Positions 1-13,059 of a DNA stretch of 64,000 nucleotides are shown here, one piece after another; the first letter of the stretch is position 1; every line of letters starts with the position of its first letter. The notes under the pieces are model-generated. The model did not search any database and was not told the origin of the DNA. It was given only the letters and a program-made list of their open reading frames with translations. The position numbers and the translations under genes are program-made. The stretch is from Paenibacillus psychroresistens (GTDB taxonomy: Bacteria > Bacillota > Bacilli > Paenibacillales > NBRC-103111): positions 12,501 to 76,500 of the forward strand of contig NZ_CP034235.1 of the NCBI RefSeq assembly GCF_009728935.1. The letters are read 5' to 3'.

Positions 1-63
1 CGGTTCATCGATTTAATTGCTGGTAAAGCAACTAAATAGAGCAAACTCCCAATGAAAACCTCA

Positions 64-90
64 CAATTCGTTTTGCAATAGCAAAACTCT
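64..90 (+). repeat. partial copy of the leader hairpin repeat (family 1)
   Basis: An inverted repeat (GTTTTGC / GCAAAAC arms) followed by TCTGA lies just before tRNA-Ile. It shares the hairpin core and 3' end with the unit in front of atpD (43951-43985) but lacks the TGCTTACGAAG prefix. It lies in the 16S-23S spacer, so it cannot be serving a ribosome binding site here. Confidence 0.5.
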
Positions 91-92
91 GA

Positions 93-169
<77 letters not shown>

Positions 170-188
170 AATCGTTTTTCCCCATTAT

Positions 189-264
189 GGGGGCATAGCT
201 CAGCTGGGAGAGCGCCTGCCTTGCAAGCAGGAGGTCAACGGTTCGATCCCGTTTGTCTCCACCA
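189..264 (+). tRNA. tRNA-Ala (TGC anticodon)
   Basis: A 76-nt cloverleaf with acceptor GGGGGCA pairing TGTCTCC (two G-U pairs), anticodon loop CTTGCAA (TGC), T-loop TTCGATC and an encoded CCA. It follows tRNA-Ile by 19 nt in the 16S-23S spacer and is co-transcribed with the rRNAs. Confidence 0.97.
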
Positions 265-557
265 AACCTGTTTAAAGCGTTGGTAACGACGGCTTTGGAC
301 GACACATGAAACGAAAGGCTGTACCTAAAATTTCCAATTGAAATTGAGGGTTGCAATCGGTTAGTGGAGTGTGGTAAGATACTTTTTGCTGCTGTAAGCG
401 GCGTGAAGAAAAAGAATAAAGGTGCTTCGCAAGAAGTACACCCATTGTTCCTTGAAAACTAGATAACGAAGCAAAGAACGAAACATCCAAAACCGTAACA
501 TCCGGTTATTGAATCGTATTCAATAACAAGTATTTTCATGCAAATGAGAATGCAAGT
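265..557 (+). other. distal 16S-23S spacer with 23S processing stem
   Basis: No gene is visible here. The stretch around 449-475 (CTTGAAAACTAGATAACGAAGC) is complementary to 3544-3567 downstream of 23S. The two strands can therefore pair as the long stem that brackets 23S rRNA and is cut by RNase III-type processing. The motif is typical of Bacillales rRNA spacers. Confidence 0.75.
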
Positions 558-3483
<2,926 letters not shown>

Positions 3484-3591
3484 ATAAGACTTGTTATGCA
3501 GTCATGTGTAAGAAGCAGTGTGTTACCTGGATGTTTCACAACTCTTCGCTTCGTTTCTAGTTTTCAGGGAATAATCCTTGAATTGCACCGC

Positions 3592-3709
3592 GTTTGGTAA
3601 TGATGGCGGAGGGGAACCACGCGTTCCCATCTCGAACACGACCGTTAAGCCCTCCAGCGCCAAGGGTACTTGAACCGCAGGGTTCTGGGAGAGTAGGACG
3701 TTGCCAAGC
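3592..3709 (+). rRNA. rrf: 5S ribosomal RNA
   Basis: About 118 nt. The ends GTTTGGTAA and TTGCCAAGC pair as the terminal helix, and the internal block CGAACACGACCGTTAAGCCC is the conserved 5S loop region. It lies 108 nt after 23S and just before a terminator, so it closes the rRNA operon. Confidence 0.96.
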
Positions 3710-3717
3710 AAAATAAA

Positions 3718-3754
3718 GAAGCCTTTTGGGTTTATTCCCAGAAGGCTTTTTTTC
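3718..3754 (+). terminator. rRNA operon terminator
   Basis: A GC-containing stem (GCCTTTTGGG pairing CCCAGAAGGC, loop TTTATT) is followed by a run of seven T. It is the rho-independent end of the rRNA operon. Confidence 0.9.
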
Positions 3755-3855
3755 AGTCCTATAATGCCGGATCAAGCCACTGAAATCCTATAAAAAAACA
3801 TTATACAGGATATCCTTTATAATAATTTTATCTAACAAATTGGGAAGAGTTGACC

Positions 3856-3885
3856 TTGACATTAATTTTGCGATTTTGTTACTAT
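3856..3885 (+). promoter_or_regulatory. candidate sigma-A promoter for dacA
   Basis: TTGACA, an 18-bp spacer and TACTAT lie in the 290-bp gap between the rRNA terminator and dacA. The -35 is perfect and the -10 is weak. A second possible -10 (TACAAT) is at 3962-3967. Confidence 0.45.
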
Positions 3886-4046
3886 TAAACAGGCACTAGA
3901 TTAAAAATAGGGTTTGAAAGGTGAAAATCAGTTTTCTTTGTATGCGTAGTTTCGTGTGTGATACAATAGGGATTGGCAATTTTAATAGAAGAAATTAAAT
4001 TTATTAGATTCGTTTTCTGATGAAAACGCGAAGGAGTGTTATTCAA

Positions 4047-5375
4047 TTGATTAAATGGAAAGCATATAAAAGACCGGTAGCAGGGGCATTAGCTGTATTA
4101 CTGCTTGGACAAATTCTCTTGTTTGCAGGCACGGCAAAAGTGAGTGCTGCTGATACTCCGGGTATTGATCTTAAGCTCGAGGTAAAGGCTGCGATTCTGA
4201 TTGACGCGGATTCGGGAGAGGTTCTTTATGAGCTCAATGCGGATGCACCATTAGCCCCTGCGAGCATGGCAAAGATGATGACCGAGTATTTGGTGATGGA
4301 AGCCTTGCAAACCGGTAAAATCAAGATGGATACAATGGTTCCTACAAGTAAATATGCGGCTAGTGTTGGAGGCTCAGGAGGTTTATTAGCAGAGGGCGAT
4401 GAGCATACGGTAAATGATATGTTTGCAGGAATGTCCATTAACTCGGCGAATGATTCAACTATTGCACTTGCAGAGCTTGTCGGCGGTGGATCGGAAGAGA
4501 GCTTTGCTGGGATGATGAATGATAAAGCTAAAGAATTAGGCCTCTCTTCCAATGCTCATTTTATTAATTCGACAGGTTTAGATCGTTCCGACCTCGGTGA
4601 GTATGCACCTAAAAGTATTGAAGGCGAAACTATATTTACAGCAAGAGATGCTTCAATATTAGCTCAACGTTTATTGAAGGATCATAAGGAAATACTAGCG
4701 TATACCAAAATCCCATCACAAAAGTTCAGACCTAAAGATAAAACACCAATGATCAATTGGAATTGGATGCTTGAAGGCAATAAAGATATTCAAAACTTTA
4801 AAAAATATGCCTATATCGGGATGGATGGTTTAAAAACGGGACATACCGATGCAGCAGGCTACTGTTTTACAGGTACGGCTGAACGTAATGGAATGCGTCT
4901 AATTAGTGTTGTTATGGGGGCTGCATTTGGATTACCAGACAATCAGGTTAATCAAGGCAAGCGATTTATTGAAACTAGAAAGCTAATGGATTATGGCTTT
5001 AACAATTTCGAAATCAAACAGATTATTGCTCCTAAGACAGCAGTTGAAAGTCTTCCAGATGTCAAAGTAAAAAAAGGTGTTGCTACTAAGGTTTCTGTTG
5101 TAACAGAATCCGCACTATCTTTAGTTGTCAAAAAAGGAATGACTCCAGACCAGATCAAACAAGAGGCTGTTTCTTACGATGCAAACAAAATAGTGGCGCC
5201 AATTAAAGCTGGAGATCCTCTAGGAACTCTTACTGTTACCTATAACAATAAGAAGCATGAGATTAAATTGGTTGCAACAGAAGCTGTGAAAAAAGGAAGC
5301 TGGATTCGCTTATTGTTCCGGGCCATTGGAAAATTCTTTAGTGGATTGTTTAAAGGAATTAAGAATATATTCTAA
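4047..5375 (+). CDS. dacA: D-alanyl-D-alanine carboxypeptidase (PBP5 type)
   Basis: Removes the terminal D-Ala from peptidoglycan pentapeptides outside the membrane. The 442-aa product has an N-terminal signal/TM segment (GALAVLLLGQILLFAG), the serine peptidase S11 motifs SMAK (Ser about 73), SAN and KTGHTD, and a basic amphipathic C-terminal tail typical of the PBP5 membrane anchor. I chose the TTG at 4047 because AAGGAGTG sits 10 nt upstream; the in-frame ATG at 4020 has no Shine-Dalgarno site and would add nine residues. In B. subtilis guaB precedes dacA; here the rRNA operon does. pdxST and serS follow in the conserved order. Confidence 0.95.
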   Translation: MIKWKAYKRPVAGALAVLLLGQILLFAGTAKVSAADTPGIDLKLEVKAAILIDADSGEVLYELNADAPLAPASMAKMMTEYLVMEALQTGKIKMDTMVPTSKYAASVGGSGGLLAEGDEHTVNDMFAGMSINSANDSTIALAELVGGGSEESFAGMMNDKAKELGLSSNAHFINSTGLDRSDLGEYAPKSIEGETIFTARDASILAQRLLKDHKEILAYTKIPSQKFRPKDKTPMINWNWMLEGNKDIQNFKKYAYIGMDGLKTGHTDAAGYCFTGTAERNGMRLISVVMGAAFGLPDNQVNQGKRFIETRKLMDYGFNNFEIKQIIAPKTAVESLPDVKVKKGVATKVSVVTESALSLVVKKGMTPDQIKQEAVSYDANKIVAPIKAGDPLGTLTVTYNNKKHEIKLVATEAVKKGSWIRLLFRAIGKFFSGLFKGIKNIF

Positions 5376-5400
5376 ATTCTGAGAAAGGATTAGTTACTTG

Positions 5401-5464
5401 CTTATACTGATCTTAGAATTACGGACAAACGCCGTCTTGAAAACTCGGCGCAGCCGTTTATCCT
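5401..5464 (+). repeat. structured intergenic repeat, family 2, copy A
   Basis: A 64-bp element between dacA and pdxS, nearly identical to 30608-30671. The outer arms GGACAAACG and CGTTTATCC pair with one mismatch around an inner CCGTCTT-type hairpin that is degenerate in this copy. It lies directly after the dacA stop, so it may also serve as a transcription terminator. Confidence 0.7.
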
Positions 5465-5503
5465 TAATTCCAACAATTTAAGTAGGAATAATGAAAATAG
5501 CGA

Positions 5504-5532
5504 CTTTAAAGTACCAAATCAGGTTGTATAAT
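5504..5532 (+). promoter_or_regulatory. possible pdxST promoter
   Basis: A perfect -10 TATAAT (5527-5532) lies 52 nt before the pdxS start. The -35 position 17 bp upstream reads CTTTAA, a poor match, so an activator may be needed. No pdxR-type regulator gene is visible in the window. Confidence 0.35.
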
Positions 5533-5583
5533 TGAATCTGTTGTTGTAAAATTGTTGGATATATATTTCAGGAGGTTTGAGGA

Positions 5584-6465
5584 ATGGAAACAGGAACATC
5601 ACGAGTAAAAAAAGGTATGGCTGAAATGCAAAAAGGCGGAGTAATCATGGATGTCATGAGCGCTGAGCAAGCAAAGATCGCAGAAGCTGCAGGAGCGTCC
5701 GCAGTTATGGCTTTAGAACGTGTACCAGCTGATATTCGCGCTTCAGGCGGAGTTGCCCGTATGGCAAACCCAGAGCTTGTAGAGGCGGTTATGAAGGTTG
5801 TTTCTATACCAGTTATGGCAAAGGCACGGATCGGACATTTTGTAGAAGCTAAGGTTTTAGAATCATTGGGTGTTGACTATATAGATGAGAGTGAAGTTCT
5901 AACTCCTGCCGATGAAGTTTATCATATCAATAAAAGAGACTATACCGTTCCTTTTGTATGCGGAGCTCGTGACTTAGGAGAAGCATTACGTCGTATTGGC
6001 GAAGGTGCATCCATGCTTCGTACTAAGGGTGAGCCAGGAACAGGAAATATTGTTGAAGCTGTTCGTCATATGCGTAATATCCAAGCTCAAATTCGTAAAG
6101 TTCAGAATATGTCTAAGGATGAATTGCATTTTGAAGCCAAAACATTAATGGTTGATTACGATCTTCTATTACAAGTACATGAGTTAGGTAAGCTTCCAGT
6201 AGTTAATTTCGCTGCAGGCGGAATTGCAACTCCATCCGATGCAGCTTTAATGATGCATTTGGGAGCAGACGGTGTGTTTGTAGGATCGGGTATATTTAAA
6301 TCAGACAGCCCAGAGAAATTCGCTAAAGCAATCGTGGAAGCAACAACGCATTATACGGATTATAGACTGATTGCAGAAGTATCCAAAAACTTGGGTGCAG
6401 CTATGAAAGGTATTGAAATCTCTAAGCTTGAGCCATCCCAACGTATGCAGGATCGTGGTTTCTAA
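5584..6465 (+). CDS. pdxS: pyridoxal 5'-phosphate synthase, PdxS lyase subunit
   Basis: With PdxT it makes PLP from ribose 5-phosphate, glyceraldehyde 3-phosphate and glutamine-derived ammonia (DXP-independent pathway). The 293-aa protein is a TIM barrel of normal family length. The early [15 protein letters not shown] segment, catalytic lysine region MAKARIGHF and phosphate-binding GSGIFKS are all present. The start follows a strong CAGGAGG. The stop overlaps the pdxT start by one base (TAATG), so the two subunits are translationally coupled. PLP made here is the cofactor of GlyA, encoded later in the window. Confidence 0.98.
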   Translation: METGTSRVKKGMAEMQKGGVIMDVMSAEQAKIAEAAGASAVMALERVPADIRASGGVARMANPELVEAVMKVVSIPVMAKARIGHFVEAKVLESLGVDYIDESEVLTPADEVYHINKRDYTVPFVCGARDLGEALRRIGEGASMLRTKGEPGTGNIVEAVRHMRNIQAQIRKVQNMSKDELHFEAKTLMVDYDLLLQVHELGKLPVVNFAAGGIATPSDAALMMHLGADGVFVGSGIFKSDSPEKFAKAIVEATTHYTDYRLIAEVSKNLGAAMKGIEISKLEPSQRMQDRGF

Positions 6466-7034
6466 TGAAGATAGGTGTATTGGCGCTACAAGGAGCGGTG
6501 GCAGAGCATATTCGTATGATCGAGCTTGCCGGTGCTGAAGGAGTGGCCATTAAAACGATAGAGCAACTAAATGACATAGATGGCATCATTCTTCCTGGCG
6601 GAGAGAGTACGACCATAGGGAGGCTTATGCGGACCTACGGTTTTATTGAACCCCTGCAAGAATTCTCACAGCAAAAGAAACCGATTTTCGGTACATGTGC
6701 CGGATTGATTCTAATTGCTAAGGAAATATCAGGACAGGATCAAAAGCATTTGCAGCTGATGGATATTACAGTGGCTCGCAATGCCTTTGGTCGTCAGCGC
6801 GAAAGCTTTGAAACGGATTTAGTAGTTGAAGGCATTGCAGATGATGTTAGAGCCGTATTCATTCGAGCCCCTTTAATTGAAAAAGTAGGCAAGGAAGTAC
6901 GCGTTCTAGCAGAGTATCAAGGTCAAATTGTCGCTGCTCAGCAAGGTCATTTGCTGGCGGCTTCTTATCATCCAGAGCTTACGGATGATTACCGGATGCA
7001 TGCTTATTTTATCGATATGGTGAATCAAAAATAA
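6465..7034 (+). CDS. pdxT: pyridoxal 5'-phosphate synthase, PdxT glutaminase subunit
   Basis: Class I glutamine amidotransferase of 189 aa that feeds ammonia to PdxS. Visible are the [10 protein letters not shown] segment, the nucleophile elbow GTCAGL (catalytic Cys) and the SYHPEL His-Glu pair near the C-terminus. Its ATG overlaps the pdxS stop, and serS begins 29 nt downstream without an obvious terminator, so pdxS-pdxT-serS may be partly co-transcribed. Confidence 0.98.
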   Translation: MKIGVLALQGAVAEHIRMIELAGAEGVAIKTIEQLNDIDGIILPGGESTTIGRLMRTYGFIEPLQEFSQQKKPIFGTCAGLILIAKEISGQDQKHLQLMDITVARNAFGRQRESFETDLVVEGIADDVRAVFIRAPLIEKVGKEVRVLAEYQGQIVAAQQGHLLAASYHPELTDDYRMHAYFIDMVNQK

Positions 7035-7039
7035 TATAA

Positions 7040-8350
<1,311 letters not shown>

Positions 8351-8455
8351 GTTTGAATTTAGAACTTGAAATTGCTTAGAAAAGTATGTTACAATGCTTT
8401 TTGTCACGAATTGACGACACCTAATTTGGAAGCATCCTTTGGGAAAGCTCCATAC

Positions 8456-8545
8456 GGAGAGATGGTCGAGTGGTTTAAGGCTCTAGTCTTGAAAACTAGC
8501 GTAGGGGTGACTCTACCGTGGGTTCGAATCCCACTCTCTCCTCCA
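8456..8545 (+). tRNA. tRNA-Ser (TGA anticodon)
   Basis: A 90-nt class II tRNA with acceptor GGAGAGA pairing TCTCTCC, anticodon loop CTTGAAA (TGA), a long variable arm (GTAGGGGTGACTCTAC), T-arm GTGGG/CCCAC and an encoded CCA. The discriminator base reads T rather than the usual G of serine tRNAs. It follows serS as in B. subtilis. Confidence 0.96.
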
Positions 8546-8571
8546 TTTTTAATTTAAGCAAGACAACATAA

Positions 8572-8613
8572 AAGTTATTACTGGCTATTTAGTCCAGTGA
8601 TAACTTTTTTTTA
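8572..8613 (+). terminator. terminator after tRNA-Ser
   Basis: A 13-bp stem (AAGTTATTACTGG with CCAGTGATAACTT, loop about nine nt) is followed by eight T. It is a clear intrinsic terminator for the tRNA transcript. Confidence 0.9.
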
Positions 8614-8702
8614 TTTTTATTAAAAACAATTGTTTTCAAATGGTATCAATTGGATACTGCCTTCTTGAAGAAAAATTGTCGACCTGATACATACATGATT
8701 AT

Positions 8703-8768
8703 TGTCTCATTTAGACACAATGAAAAGAAATTTAAATGCTCCTCTATAACATGACGCAATGTAGTCAT
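8703..8768 (+). promoter_or_regulatory. two short inverted repeats upstream of the SDR gene
   Basis: TGTCT-N5-AGACA (8703-8717) and ATGAC-N8-GTCAT (8751-8768) lie 60-125 nt before the dehydrogenase gene. They have the size of operator half-sites for a dimeric repressor, but no regulator gene is adjacent. The rest of the 8614-8827 gap shows nothing recognisable. Confidence 0.25.
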
Positions 8769-8827
8769 ATTATAAACGCTACAATAGGTTTGAAGTTATC
8801 ACTCACAACATAGGAGGAATTACTCTC

Positions 8828-9622
8828 ATGGGTTTTCAATTAGAAAACATTTTAAGTGAATTTAAAGGCAAAAGGGCTTTGGTCACAGGCGGTACCAAAG
8901 GAATGGGAGAGGCCATTGCTAAGAGACTTACGGCTGCAGGTGCTACCGTAATAACTACGGCACGAACTACTCCAGTTAATATAGAAAATTCAGACCTGTT
9001 TATTCCAGCTGATATTAGTACTCCTGAAGGTGTAGATAAAGTAGTGAACGGTGTCCTTGCGCGCCTAGGCGGCGTAGATATTCTTGTCAACAATGTTGGA
9101 GGCTCGTCAGCCCCATCCGGGGGATCACTTGTCTTGACGGACGAGCACTGGCAGCAAACTTTTAACTCCAATCTGTTCGCTGCCGTCCGTTTAGATCGTG
9201 GACTGCTTCCGGCTATGGTGGAAAAGGGTTCCGGTGTTATTATTCATATTTCATCGATTCAACGTCGCTTGCCGCTATATGATGCAACATTGGCTTATGC
9301 TGCGGCTAAAGCTGCTTTAACTACTTATAGCAAAGGATTATCAAAGCAGTTTTCGCCTCAAGGCATTCGTATTAATACAGTTGCGCCAGGTTTCATCGAA
9401 ACAAAGGCGGCACAAAGGTTGATTGATCGGATAGCTGAGACGACAGGCAGCAGAGAAAGTGCATTAAAGCAGCTGATGGACTCGTTAGGAGGCATTCCAA
9501 TTGGTCGACCAGGATTACCAGAAGAAGTTGCTGAGCTTGTTGCTTTTCTAGTATCCGACCGGGCCGCTTCAATTACAGGAAGTGAATATAATATTGATGG
9601 TGGAACAGTTCCAACGGTTTAA
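8828..9622 (+). CDS. SDR family oxidoreductase
   Basis: A classical short-chain dehydrogenase/reductase of 264 aa. The NAD(P)-binding [10 protein letters not shown] (about 20-29), the NNVGG motif, the catalytic Ser in HISSI, the YxxxK pair in YAAAKAAL and the C-terminal SEYNIDGG are all present, so the enzyme should be active. The ATG follows AGGAGGA. It stands alone between two terminators. The substrate cannot be told from sequence; the closest type is 3-oxoacyl-reductase-like SDRs. Confidence 0.9.
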   Translation: MGFQLENILSEFKGKRALVTGGTKGMGEAIAKRLTAAGATVITTARTTPVNIENSDLFIPADISTPEGVDKVVNGVLARLGGVDILVNNVGGSSAPSGGSLVLTDEHWQQTFNSNLFAAVRLDRGLLPAMVEKGSGVIIHISSIQRRLPLYDATLAYAAAKAALTTYSKGLSKQFSPQGIRINTVAPGFIETKAAQRLIDRIAETTGSRESALKQLMDSLGGIPIGRPGLPEEVAELVAFLVSDRAASITGSEYNIDGGTVPTV

Positions 9623-9651
9623 ATTCCCGAGCTAAAATATAATTCAATTCT

Positions 9652-9696
9652 GGACAAACGCATCATCTTCCTTGGGAAGGTTGGTGCGTTTTGTCT
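9652..9696 (+). terminator. terminator-like hairpin after the SDR gene
   Basis: An imperfect stem of about 18 bp (ACAAACGCATCATCTTCC against GAAGGTTGGTGCGTTTTGT, loop TTGG) ends in GTTTTGTCTTTG. Its start GGACAAACGC resembles the family 2 repeat, so it may be a decayed member used as terminator. Confidence 0.6.
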
Positions 9697-9779
9697 TTGT
9701 TTGCAACTAACTATTAAGGAGCAATCTTTTATATTGGTTAAATCGCTGTAAGTAATATCCAAGGTTTTTATGATATGAT

Positions 9780-9803
9780 ACTTTAGTATAAGTAAACTAA
9801 AGT
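9780..9803 (+). promoter_or_regulatory. perfect inverted repeat before the histidine kinase
   Basis: ACTTTAGT and ACTAAAGT form perfect 8-bp arms 8 nt apart, ending 23 nt before the kinase start and next to AT-rich -10-like sequence (TATGATATGATA). It could be an operator or a 5' hairpin. Confidence 0.4.
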
Positions 9804-9826
9804 TAACCGGAATGGAGTCCGACTCT

Positions 9827-12505
9827 TTGATTAAAGATCTTATAACGAATATAGCGATATTTTCTAGCATAATTTTCTTTTATAATAGTTTAGTTCCGAT
9901 TGATTGGGCTGGAAATCGTAAAGCTTCCGCTAAGCGGGTTTTGGCTCAAGGAATAGTTATGGGGATACTAGGTAATGTTTTGATGTTTTTTAGTGTTCAT
10001 GTGAATGCAACCACTATCGTTGATTATAGGCAGCTTGCTGTGATTTGTGCGGCATTGTTTGGAGGTATATTTTCCTCGCTTATAGCTAGCGTTCTGATCG
10101 GAATCGGACGTGTATTAATATTTGGGGGATTTAATTCATCCTCGTTAATTGGAGTGGCAAGTATTTTATCAACGGGTCTAATTTCGGGTTTAATTGTTAG
10201 TCGGATTTATAAATATAGGAACCGTTGGATTCTATTCGTTATAACGATGATCGCTACAACTACCATTGCCTTTTTCTTGATATTAGGTAGTAAAAGCATG
10301 AAGATACTTCCTTATTTTTTTATTGTATTAGTGATAGGTTCATGTTTTGTTGCCTACTTATTGCGTTATCTGGTCAAAACTAATATTCAGCAACACTTAG
10401 TTAAGGAAAATGAAAAACGCTTTCGTAATTTAAGCTCTTTAAAGGATGCCGTTTTTAATTCTGCTTCTGAGGTTTCCATTACTGTTACAGATTCTGAAGG
10501 GGTCTTTACCCTATTTAATCAAGGTGCTGAGAGAATGCTAGGTTATACAGAAGCAGAAATGGTAGGTAAGGAAACGCCTTTGATCATTCATCTTGAATCT
10601 GAGGTTCAGCGGAGGGGGGAAGAGCTTTCTGCTCTCTTTAATAAAGAAATTCAGGGCTTTGATATATTGGTTGAATGGACTCGTCATGGTAAAGCGGATG
10701 AAAGAGAATGGACCTATTTGCGCAAAGATGGTAAACATTTAACCGTCAATCTAATTGTAACAGCGTTGCATTATGAAGGTCGAATATCTGGCTTTATTGG
10801 AATTGCAACGGATATTACCGGGAAAAAGCATGCCGAAGAAGAGCTGCATTATCAGAATGAGGAGCTGCAGGCCCAACAAGCCGAGCTTGAAGCCCAGCAG
10901 GAGGATTTACTATTTACTCTAACTAAACTAGAAGAAAGCGAAAGCTATTTAAAGAAACGAAATATGCTGGCAATCACTTTAGTTAATACATTAGATAAAA
11001 AAGACTTATATCAAAGTATAATGGATAGCCTTATCGATTTATTTGGTGCTCAAAGAGGAATTATTATTATTTTGGATAAACTGCAGGAGTTTGCTGCTTT
11101 TGGATATTCGGAGCAAGAGGCAGTGGCATTAAAGCTAAGTATGAGTCAGATAATATTACCGCGGTTAAACGAGCAGAAGCTACCTTTTACGGTGAAAAAT
11201 GAAGAAACTCATAATCTTTATATTCCTGTAATAGATGAAGATATGGAGCTGATTGCTTGTATTGTTCTAAGCAGATTACATAATCCGATAACTAAAAGTG
11301 AGCTAGAAGAAGCTATAGGTTTAGCTACACAGATTGCCTTATCTTTGCAAAAGCTCTGGCTGCATGAAGAAAGTAAACAACAACGAGAGTTAATGCAGGA
11401 TATGATGAATACCATCCAAGAGGGAATTCTCCTAATTGATCTTCAGGGAAACACGCTTCAAGTGAATACAAAGTTCTGTGAGTTAATTGGTTATAAAGCA
11501 GCGGAAAGCGGAGGCTCCTTCATATCGAATGGTTTTAAGGAGGAAGAGGAAGACCCCTTCAGAATGAACATCTATTGGGAGCATTTAAAACAAATTATAG
11601 ATGACCCTCACTTACTACAAACATTCATCAGGAATATTATCTTAAATCCAATAAAAGGTTCAGCAACGATTAACTACCGAATTAATTCACCCGTCAAACG
11701 AAATATAAATATGTATTATGAGCTTTTATATTTGAACGGGCATGTTTTTGCTGTACTGCTCGTCCATCGAGATGTGACAAGGGAATATGAGCTTGATCAA
11801 TTGAAATCGGAGTTTGTTAATACAGTCAGTCACGAGCTTAGAACCCCTTTGTCCAGCGTATATGGTTTAACAGAGCTTATGCTTACTAAACAGCTAAGTC
11901 CAGAAAAGCAGCATAAGTATTTAACAACGATCTATGAGGAAACCAAGCGATTAACATCTCTAATCAATAACTTTCTCGATTTACAGCGAATGGAATCCGG
12001 TAGAAAGGTATATGAAATCATCTGTGTGGATATTGAGAAAATTATTTATAAAGTTTTGGATTTTAATAAAATAAATATGGAAAATCACGAAGTTTCTTAT
12101 CAGTTTCAAGATAAGCCATTGCTGGTTATGGGAGACGAGGATAGTCTTACACAAATCATGATGAATTTAGTCAGTAATGCGATAAAATACTCACCTAAAG
12201 GCGGTAAGATCCAAATCTCAGCTTGGAAAGAAGGCGAATACCGGGCAATTTCGATAAAAGATGAGGGTTTAGGTATTCCAGCGGATTCACTCAATCAGCT
12301 TTTCTCCAAGTTTTACCGTGTGGATAATTCCGATCGTCGGCAAATTGGGGGTACAGGTCTAGGACTTTCTATTGTTAAAGAGATCGTCACCTCACATAAA
12401 GGAGACATACGGGTTTCTTCTGTTTATGGAGAAGGCAGTACCTTTACGATCCGTTTGCCTATTGGAGTTAATCTGGACGAAGAAGACTTATTATTGCGTG
12501 CATAG
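9827..12505 (+). CDS. sensor histidine kinase, 5TM-PAS-GAF-PAS-HisKA-HATPase
   Basis: An 892-aa membrane sensor kinase. The N-terminal 185 residues form several TM helices resembling the 5TMR_LYT sensor (VDYRQLAVICAALFGG). Then follow a PAS domain (about 205-330), a Glu/Gln-rich coiled coil (EELQAQQAELEAQQEDL), a GAF-like region (about 385-510), a second PAS (about 515-650), HisKA with phospho-acceptor H669 in SHELRTPL, and an HATPase domain with N-box LVSNAIKYS and GTGLGLSI. The TTG start has GGAG 8 nt upstream; the ATG at 9812 has none. No response regulator is adjacent, so it is an orphan kinase; partner and signal are unknown. Confidence 0.9.
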   Translation: MIKDLITNIAIFSSIIFFYNSLVPIDWAGNRKASAKRVLAQGIVMGILGNVLMFFSVHVNATTIVDYRQLAVICAALFGGIFSSLIASVLIGIGRVLIFGGFNSSSLIGVASILSTGLISGLIVSRIYKYRNRWILFVITMIATTTIAFFLILGSKSMKILPYFFIVLVIGSCFVAYLLRYLVKTNIQQHLVKENEKRFRNLSSLKDAVFNSASEVSITVTDSEGVFTLFNQGAERMLGYTEAEMVGKETPLIIHLESEVQRRGEELSALFNKEIQGFDILVEWTRHGKADEREWTYLRKDGKHLTVNLIVTALHYEGRISGFIGIATDITGKKHAEEELHYQNEELQAQQAELEAQQEDLLFTLTKLEESESYLKKRNMLAITLVNTLDKKDLYQSIMDSLIDLFGAQRGIIIILDKLQEFAAFGYSEQEAVALKLSMSQIILPRLNEQKLPFTVKNEETHNLYIPVIDEDMELIACIVLSRLHNPITKSELEEAIGLATQIALSLQKLWLHEESKQQRELMQDMMNTIQEGILLIDLQGNTLQVNTKFCELIGYKAAESGGSFISNGFKEEEEDPFRMNIYWEHLKQIIDDPHLLQTFIRNIILNPIKGSATINYRINSPVKRNINMYYELLYLNGHVFAVLLVHRDVTREYELDQLKSEFVNTVSHELRTPLSSVYGLTELMLTKQLSPEKQHKYLTTIYEETKRLTSLINNFLDLQRMESGRKVYEIICVDIEKIIYKVLDFNKINMENHEVSYQFQDKPLLVMGDEDSLTQIMMNLVSNAIKYSPKGGKIQISAWKEGEYRAISIKDEGLGIPADSLNQLFSKFYRVDNSDRRQIGGTGLGLSIVKEIVTSHKGDIRVSSVYGEGSTFTIRLPIGVNLDEEDLLLRA

Positions 12506-12547
12506 AATTACAGCAAAAGCGGCATTGTATTAATGGAGGTGGTAGTA

Positions 12548-12895
12548 TTGAGTAAATTGGATATGCCAACACTTAATCAGACCGAGCTTATTGCAATGTG
12601 GCAGAAGACTTTACCCGAGTATTTAAATGAAACGGATCAAGCAAAGGTAATGCAGGACGCAAGTAATTCAAAGCTGATCCGAATTCATATTGATTCAGCA
12701 GGGCGAAGCTTCTATTCCTTTGAGTTTAATGTCATGTATCTGGACTCGCGAGAAGTAAATGTTGATTTTCAAATAGCTTATGTAGACCATAAACCGGTTG
12801 ATGAGCAAACCGAACAGCTTCAAGAATTAATAAAAGATTATGTACGACATATTCACGAATGCGCGCAGGCTTTGCAAAAATTCACACATAGCTAA
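12548..12895 (+). CDS. hypothetical protein, upstream of sspP
   Basis: A 115-aa soluble, acidic protein that I do not recognise. No signal peptide, TM helix or known motif is visible; the C-terminal third is helical (QTEQLQELIKDYVRHIHECA). The TTG start follows GGAGG; an in-frame ATG at 12533 overlaps that site. It lies 42 nt after the histidine kinase and 14 nt before sspP, so it may be read with either. Without homologues a forespore or signalling role is only a guess from position. Confidence 0.7.
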   Translation: MSKLDMPTLNQTELIAMWQKTLPEYLNETDQAKVMQDASNSKLIRIHIDSAGRSFYSFEFNVMYLDSREVNVDFQIAYVDHKPVDEQTEQLQELIKDYVRHIHECAQALQKFTHS

Positions 12896-12909
12896 AGGGG
12901 CAAACAGAT

Positions 12910-13059
12910 ATGAGCAAAGATAAATCACAGCCTGTAAATCCTCCAACAGGGGACTATAATCAACCTAACCAACGAGATGGGCAGCCTAAACCATTATCGG
13001 GATCGAAAAAAGTGAAGAACCAGAACCATTCCCGTAGCAACCACGGTGAAGGCAGCTAA
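12910..13059 (+). CDS. sspP: small acid-soluble spore protein P
   Basis: A 49-aa, Gly/Pro/Lys-rich hydrophilic peptide. The segment GQPKPLSGSKKVKNQNHSR matches the conserved core of B. subtilis SspP (GQPEPLSGSKKVKNRNHTR) as I remember it. SspP is a minor spore-core protein made in the forespore. The ATG follows AAAGGGG by 8 nt. It is short enough to be missed by automated length cut-offs. It sits 14 nt behind an uncharacterised gene with which it probably shares a transcript. Confidence 0.85.
   Translation: MSKDKSQPVNPPTGDYNQPNQRDGQPKPLSGSKKVKNQNHSRSNHGEGS

Noticed and set aside
4226..4552. 108-codon minus-strand frame within dacA (and similar antisense frames in atpB, prfA, ychF, murA)
   Set aside because: Antisense shadows of well-conserved genes with no ribosome site.
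9619..9870. 83-codon minus-strand frame at the kinase 5' end
   Set aside because: Overlaps the terminator-like hairpin, the palindrome and the kinase start; no ribosome site.
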